From Chloroflexota bacterium (GTDB lineage: Bacteria; Chloroflexota; Anaerolineae; Anaerolineales; Villigracilaceae): DNA of 64,000 nt. The translations under genes and the position numbers were made by a program. The DNA lies in the NCBI GenBank assembly GCA_016866215.1, contig VGNE01000009.1, positions 1 through 64,000 of the forward strand, in the 5' to 3' direction. Below are positions 60,137 to 64,000 of the stretch, piece by piece; position 1 is the first letter of the stretch; every line of letters starts with the position of its first letter. The notes beneath the pieces were generated by a model that ran no database searches, was not told the DNA's origin, and saw only the letters and a list, made by a program, of their open reading frames with translations.

Positions 60137-60751
60137 TTATACGGCCCCCGCTGCCACGATAATGATAAACGTGGCAATGAACCAATGGATCAAAAATGGC
60201 CAGACAAAGGATTTTGTGCGATAAGCCACCCAGCCAAAGGCAAATCCGCCAAAAATAGTGGAAAGCGTTTCGATCTCCGGCTTGGAAATATGCGCCAATG
60301 CAAATGGGACAGCCTGTAACCACAAGGCTTCGTGACCAAACTTACGCGCATATGCAAACAGGATCCAGCCGCGAAAAAAGAATTCCCAGCCGACCAAGTC
60401 GAGAAATGTTGTCCATGGCAGGCCGGGTAAAAACTCCTCATAGTACGCTTTCACGGATGCGTCGCCGTGTCCCAGATAATAAATGATAGGAGCCATGAAG
60501 AGAATCCCAAACGCGGTGATTGTCAGCCCCAATTTCCAATCGCCAAATGAAAACCCATATTCCCGCGGATACTCACGGAAGAGAATCAGGATAATCAAGA
60601 GCGGGATCACAAGGTATAAAATGACGCGATCCCAATATTTATACGCCGTCAGTTTATGATAATGGTCCACCATCAACAGCAAGGTGCTGACAATGGTGAC
60701 GGTGACGACCTTCCAGTCAAAATTCAGTTTTTCGCCGAGCAAATATTTCAT
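60137..60751 (-). CDS. CPBP-family intramembrane protease-like protein
   Basis: Start at ATG 60751 (GAGA upstream). The 204-residue protein has six or seven helices and a CPBP core: VGWEFFFRGWILFAY (in place of EExxFRG), VPFALAHISKPEIETLSTIFGGFAFGWVAYRT and LIHWFIATF. The first Glu of the EE pair is Trp. Family members are Rce1-like proteases or bacteriocin-immunity proteins. It overlaps nothing but follows the GT39 gene closely. Confidence 0.78.
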   Translation of the reverse strand: MKYLLGEKLNFDWKVVTVTIVSTLLLMVDHYHKLTAYKYWDRVILYLVIPLLIILILFREYPREYGFSFGDWKLGLTITAFGILFMAPIIYYLGHGDASVKAYYEEFLPGLPWTTFLDLVGWEFFFRGWILFAYARKFGHEALWLQAVPFALAHISKPEIETLSTIFGGFAFGWVAYRTKSFVWPFLIHWFIATFIIIVAAGAV

Positions 60752-60759
60752 GGCTTCTC

Positions 60760-62307
60760 TCAATAAGGGAAGTAGGTTTTATTTCCATCCGGACCAAGCA
60801 ATGCGGTAATTTTATCCGCGTCACGTGATAACTCAAATCCCCAATTCAGGAAGAGCAGGAAAACGCCAAGAACTGCCAGGGCAACCATCCACTTCCCTGC
60901 ATTTGACTCATGCCAGCGCGCGGAAACAGCCTGAAATCCCACCGCCCAAAACTGCGCGGCGAGGATGGCAAAAAATGGAATCAGCGCCAAATGAAACCTG
61001 TCTTCTGCGAGGATGAAGACATGAGGTAAAAGGTAAAAAGTGAGCAGTAATAACAATAGAGCCGTTTCCGAATTCCATTTCAAAAGGGATAAACCCAAAC
61101 AGGCAGAAACGGATACAAACACAAATGGCAAAAGTAAAATCGCAGAAATGATAAGGAACAACGGCTTCGAAATATATCCGATCAGGTTATTTGAGTAGAA
61201 ATACATCAACACGCGTTTCTCCAGCCCAAAGAAGAATCCAAGGCGGTTGATGGCGAGCGGAACAAATCGCTCAGGCTGTTCCACCAGAAAACCAATGGCT
61301 TTTTGCGTCCCAACTTCATCACGCTCGGCATCGTCCATGATCGTGAGCAAATCAAGCGAGGGACCAAACATAAAGGATCCATTTCCATTCGGATGATAGC
61401 CGAGATACAGGTTATATCCCATGGAGGTTTCAATGCCCGTCAACTTGTCGTGCAATAACGAGTTACGGAAGACCCAGGGTGCAATGACCAAAACAAATGC
61501 AATCCCTATAATAATTCCGTCATTGCGAGGAGGGTGATTTCCCCGACGAAGCAATCCCTGGTTCCATGAGGGAGATCGCTTCGTCGCTCCGCTCCTCGCA
61601 ATGACGATGAGGAAGAGAATCGCCAACCCTGCAAATGGCAGGATGACGGAACGGGTGAGGGCGGTTAATCCGAGGAAAAGCCCGGAAAGCAGAAGGTTGA
61701 AGGCAGATGGGTTTTCAATGGATTTGAGAAGAAAAAGGAAGGAAGAAAGAAGGAGAAAGAAGAAAAGATTTTCCGTTCCCAGCCCTAATGGGTAAACAAT
61801 AAACATGGGATAGCAGGCGGCAATCCAGGCGGCGGTTCGTGCAACTATCTCGCTCTTCTTTCTTCTTTCGTCTTTCATTTCAAAAGAAGTAATAGGAAAA
61901 TGGGAAAGCTGCTTTGCGACCCAATATGTCAACGGAGCAAGCGGCGCGCCAAGAAAGACGGCTTGCGCCAAGCGCGCGGCAAAGAAACGCGAGAAATCCA
62001 ATCCATTGAAAAAATAAATAACCGCTAAAAATGCCGGGTACAGCGGCGCACGAAAGGAGGTATAAAGTCCGTATTGCGGGTCGTAGCCCTTTGCGGTTGA
62101 AAGATCGAAATTAACATACGGTTCAAGCAGTTTCAAATCTTCCTGCGCATACCAGCGAAAGCCATTTCCAGAAGCGAGGCTGCGCGCCAGCATGTCATAT
62201 TGGAACATGTCGTCGAGTCCGATGCCCAGTCCGCGCGTGAGCAAAACGGGGATCAAGCGTAGAATCAAAGCAACCAGATAAATCTGAACTGGAAAGGAAA
62301 CTTTCAT
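60760..62307 (-). CDS. GT39-type membrane glycosyltransferase with in-frame palindrome
   Basis: The 515-residue protein has ten or more helices and GT-C features: LGIGLDDMFQYDMLARSLASGNGFRW near the N-terminus and a soluble loop in front of the last helices. Between two helices lies a 30-residue basic insert (IARSGATKRSPSWNQGLLRRGNHPPRND) encoded by the palindrome at 61518-61606. A nearby charged stretch is encoded by a purine-rich run at about 61715-61785. It overlaps the SET gene by four bases. Sugar and acceptor unknown. Confidence 0.82.
   Translation of the reverse strand: MKVSFPVQIYLVALILRLIPVLLTRGLGIGLDDMFQYDMLARSLASGNGFRWYAQEDLKLLEPYVNFDLSTAKGYDPQYGLYTSFRAPLYPAFLAVIYFFNGLDFSRFFAARLAQAVFLGAPLAPLTYWVAKQLSHFPITSFEMKDERRKKSEIVARTAAWIAACYPMFIVYPLGLGTENLFFFLLLSSFLFLLKSIENPSAFNLLLSGLFLGLTALTRSVILPFAGLAILFLIVIARSGATKRSPSWNQGLLRRGNHPPRNDGIIIGIAFVLVIAPWVFRNSLLHDKLTGIETSMGYNLYLGYHPNGNGSFMFGPSLDLLTIMDDAERDEVGTQKAIGFLVEQPERFVPLAINRLGFFFGLEKRVLMYFYSNNLIGYISKPLFLIISAILLLPFVFVSVSACLGLSLLKWNSETALLLLLLTFYLLPHVFILAEDRFHLALIPFFAILAAQFWAVGFQAVSARWHESNAGKWMVALAVLGVFLLFLNWGFELSRDADKITALLGPDGNKTYFPY
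61518..61606. repeat. CGTCATTGCGAGG palindrome, copy inside a gene
   Basis: Perfect 13-bp arms CGTCATTGCGAGG (61518-61530) and CCTCGCAATGACG (61594-61606). An inner stem pairs GACGAAGCAATCCC with GGGAGATCGCTTCGTC with one bulge region. The arms are identical to those of the intergenic copy at 42408-42505. The host frame is open throughout. Confidence 0.93.
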
Positions 62308-62813
62308 TTCGGGAACTTCTCAATTCGCCTGGTAAGATAAGGCGAGAAATAACTGTAATAGCGCGTCCACAATTCAGGGAGCTTCCAGTCGTCTCCAGTC
62401 ACTTTTTTTCGGCAATTCGATGAGCCGCAATGACATTCAAATTCGTCATACGGTTCGCCGTCGGACATGGCGTAATCGAAAGTCAATTCTTCACCTGTAT
62501 CAATATCGCGCATGGCGACCAGGCCGATCTGACCCAAGAAGCCGAGGTTTGGCTCACATGAATGGTTGAAACAATCGTTCGGCTCTTTTGGTCCGACGGT
62601 GAGCAGGTACAAGCCTTCGTCAATTTGAATCACGCGCTGCGTGAAGCGCGGCATGGATGGGGCAAGCTCGTCCTTGCGAATAATCTTACCGCCCCACAAA
62701 GAGACCAGTTCACCCTGGTTGATTCTTTGCAGGGCGAATACGCCGCAACCGCCTTCTTTGAGTTCACGCGCTTCGCATTTCGAGTTGAGATAAGAAAAGG
62801 TTTGTTGTGTCAT
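62304..62813 (-). CDS. SET-domain protein
   Basis: Start set at ATG 62813, seven bases after a TATAAT. The 169-residue protein has CEARELKEGGCGVFALQRINQGELVSLWGG, the SAM/lysine-channel motifs NDCFNHSCEPNLGF and GEELTFDYAMS, and a post-SET-like CHCGSSNCR. The whole catalytic core is present, so it could methylate protein lysine. The protein target is unknown. It shares an operon with the GT39 and CPBP genes. Confidence 0.88.
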   Translation of the reverse strand: MTQQTFSYLNSKCEARELKEGGCGVFALQRINQGELVSLWGGKIIRKDELAPSMPRFTQRVIQIDEGLYLLTVGPKEPNDCFNHSCEPNLGFLGQIGLVAMRDIDTGEELTFDYAMSDGEPYDEFECHCGSSNCRKKVTGDDWKLPELWTRYYSYFSPYLTRRIEKFPK

Positions 62814-62820
62814 ACAGCGG

Positions 62821-62826
62821 ATTATA
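62821..62826 (-). promoter_or_regulatory. -10 box of the SET gene, leaderless mRNA likely
   Basis: On the minus strand TATAAT is followed by seven bases and the ATG at 62813, with no ribosome site. Confidence 0.6.
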
Positions 62827-62980
62827 CTGAATCCAGCTCGGGGTGAGATAAATGCCCTTTGCCGCGGAGCAGGCCCAAGTCCACGCAGGAGGCGGCCAGC
62901 ATGTTCCAGCGCAGGAAGCGGCTTATTGATTTGAGTCAAATTGCAGTTGAGAATAGGTTGTTGAGGCATTCAACCCAAAA

Positions 62981-63014
62981 AATCGTGCGACAAGACATAC
63001 CCTGTCGCACGATT
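62981..63014 (-). terminator. Terminator of the ABC permease genes
   Basis: AATCGTGCGACA (62981-62992) and TGTCGCACGATT (63003-63014) form a perfect 12-bp stem; on the minus strand it is followed by a six-T run. Confidence 0.88.
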
Positions 63015-63046
63015 CAGAGCGCCGAGGACGCAAGTTTGATAAAAAT

Positions 63047-63871
63047 CTATTTCGTTTCGCCTTCTGTCTCCGATGAACCCGCGGAAATTTTTTGAGCAAT
63101 GAAGATCGGCAGAAAGGTGATCAGGATGACGATAGTTGCAACCACATTCGTCACGGGGCGATCACGCGGGCGGGAAAGCTGGCTGAAGATCCAAATCGGA
63201 AGCGTGGTTTGCTGCCCTGCTGTAAATGTCGTAACAATAACTTCATCGAAGGAAAGCGCAAAAGCCAGCATGCCGCCTGCAAGCAGCGCGGTGGCAATAT
63301 TGGGCAGCACAACATAGCGAAAGGTTTGAAATGAGTTTGCGCCCAGATCCATGGAGGCTTCGATCATCGTTGCGTTGGTACGGCGGAAGCGCGCCAGCAC
63401 ATTGTTGTAAACGACGACAACGCAAAAAGTTGCATGACCGATAACGATGGTCCAAAAGGAGAAGGGAATATCCAGCCCGCCGATGGCAGTCCGTAAAGCA
63501 ATACCAGTGACAATGCCAGGCAAGGCGATCGGTAATAACAACAGAAAAGAAATGGATTCGCGCCCAAAGAAATTACTGCGATATACCGCCGCCGCGGCGA
63601 ATGTGCCTAAAATCAGGGCGGCGATCGTTGCAACGGTTGCGACCTGCAACGACAATGTAAGGGAACGCCAAAGGTCTGCGCGTTGTAATGCCACCCCAAA
63701 CCATTTGGTTGTAAAACCAGGTAATGGGAAGGTGTATGTAGTTTCATCTGGAGTAAAAGTATAAAGAAAAATGATCCACATCGGAAAATGCAAAAAGAGC
63801 AATGTTCCAAATGCGGCGAGCTTTAATCCCCAGGATGCTCCTGGGCGAGTATCGGATGATTTAGATGGCAT
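63047..63871 (-). CDS. potC: PotC-type ABC transporter permease (polyamine/Fe-like importer)
   Basis: Start set at ATG 63871, which overlaps the upstream permease by 11 bases. The 274-residue protein has six helices and the permease EAA loop [22 protein letters not shown], then [23 protein letters not shown], very typical of spermidine/putrescine PotC. The binding protein and ATPase should lie beyond the window end. Confidence 0.88.
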   Translation of the reverse strand: MPSKSSDTRPGASWGLKLAAFGTLLFLHFPMWIIFLYTFTPDETTYTFPLPGFTTKWFGVALQRADLWRSLTLSLQVATVATIAALILGTFAAAAVYRSNFFGRESISFLLLLPIALPGIVTGIALRTAIGGLDIPFSFWTIVIGHATFCVVVVYNNVLARFRRTNATMIEASMDLGANSFQTFRYVVLPNIATALLAGGMLAFALSFDEVIVTTFTAGQQTTLPIWIFSQLSRPRDRPVTNVVATIVILITFLPIFIAQKISAGSSETEGETK

Positions 63872-64000
63872 CGAACGCACCAAGTCTGCGGGCAATCAGG
63901 AGATAAAGGACCATGATGACAACAGGACCCATCGTCATTGCGGCTGCGAGAGGGACATTTCCGCCGGTTCCCTGATAAGAGTAGACCGCCTGCCCAATAA
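63861..64000 (-). CDS. PotB-type ABC permease, C-terminal end (cut by window end)
   Basis: An open minus-strand frame runs from the window edge to TAA (63861-63863). It ends with [31 protein letters not shown], a final helix and tail like PotB-type permeases. It is directly upstream of and overlapping the PotC-like gene, the standard pair. Only about 46 residues are visible. Confidence 0.75.
   Translation of the reverse strand, partial: IGQAVYSYQGTGGNVPLAAAMTMGPVVIMVLYLLIARRLGAFDAI

Overview
The window reads as chromosomal DNA of a Chloroflexota bacterium, most likely an Anaerolineae/Anaerolineales-like organism. This is inferred from the gene mix: coenzyme F420 genes (cofD, cofC) beside a luciferase-like F420 oxidoreductase, a classical menaquinone cluster, an mreBCD-PBP2-minCDE-rodA cluster and XdhD-like molybdenum enzymes. 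There is no rRNA, tRNA, CRISPR array or clear prophage, so taxonomy is not proven. Gene density is high and most genes are ordinary housekeeping or metabolic genes.

Layout. 1-2.8 kb: the tail of an unknown gene, then cofD, cofC and an F420-type oxidoreductase. 2.9-13 kb: a TetR regulator followed by menF-menD-menB-menE, a DAHP synthase, menH, convergent menA, then menG/ubiE and a hotdog thioesterase; menC is not in this run. 13.2-16.4 kb (minus): an ArsR regulator, a DsrE-like protein, TusA, a NarI/DsrM-like membrane protein and an HdrD-like iron-sulfur protein, which look like one sulfur-linked redox module. 16.6-20.7 kb: FAD subunit and a 2Fe-2S/molybdenum fusion of the XdhD type that has lost its first iron-sulfur cluster. 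20.8-29.7 kb: HD-GYP sensor, CBS-pyrophosphatase, a degenerate HepT, hicBA, XdhC, an SPFH-HTH fusion, and rtcB behind an attenuator-like leader. 29.7-38.9 kb (minus): mreB-mreC-mreD-mrdA-minC-minD-minE-rodA-gltX. 39-47 kb: udk, cyclophilin, VTT protein, M20 dipeptidase, CBS-ACT protein, rluB, scpB and two lipoproteins. 47-54.5 kb: surface polysaccharide and membrane genes (UXS-like epimerase, GtrA, GT39, deacetylase, FemAB-like, GNAT, URO-D-like). 54.5-64 kb: rsmD, membrane cyclophilin, YwiC-like protein, acyl-CoA dehydrogenase, methyltransferase, ComEA-like protein, CPBP protease, a second GT39, a SET protein and two polyamine-type ABC permeases, the second cut by the window end.

The most unusual signal is not a gene. 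The window is strewn with short palindromic elements and short-period tandem runs that lie inside reading frames, or supply stop and start codons, without breaking the genes. Examples are four sites in menE, one in a GT39 glycosyltransferase that matches an intergenic copy 19 kb away, and two in the molybdenum enzyme. Three elements (49.4, 54.5 and 58.4 kb) share a three-way-junction design of one closing stem around two hairpins. Other points of note are an attenuator-like leader with a 23-codon ORF before rtcB, an acidic 30-residue ORF with a strong ribosome site beside the molybdenum enzyme, and several TGCTATAAT promoters so close to ATG that the mRNAs are probably leaderless.
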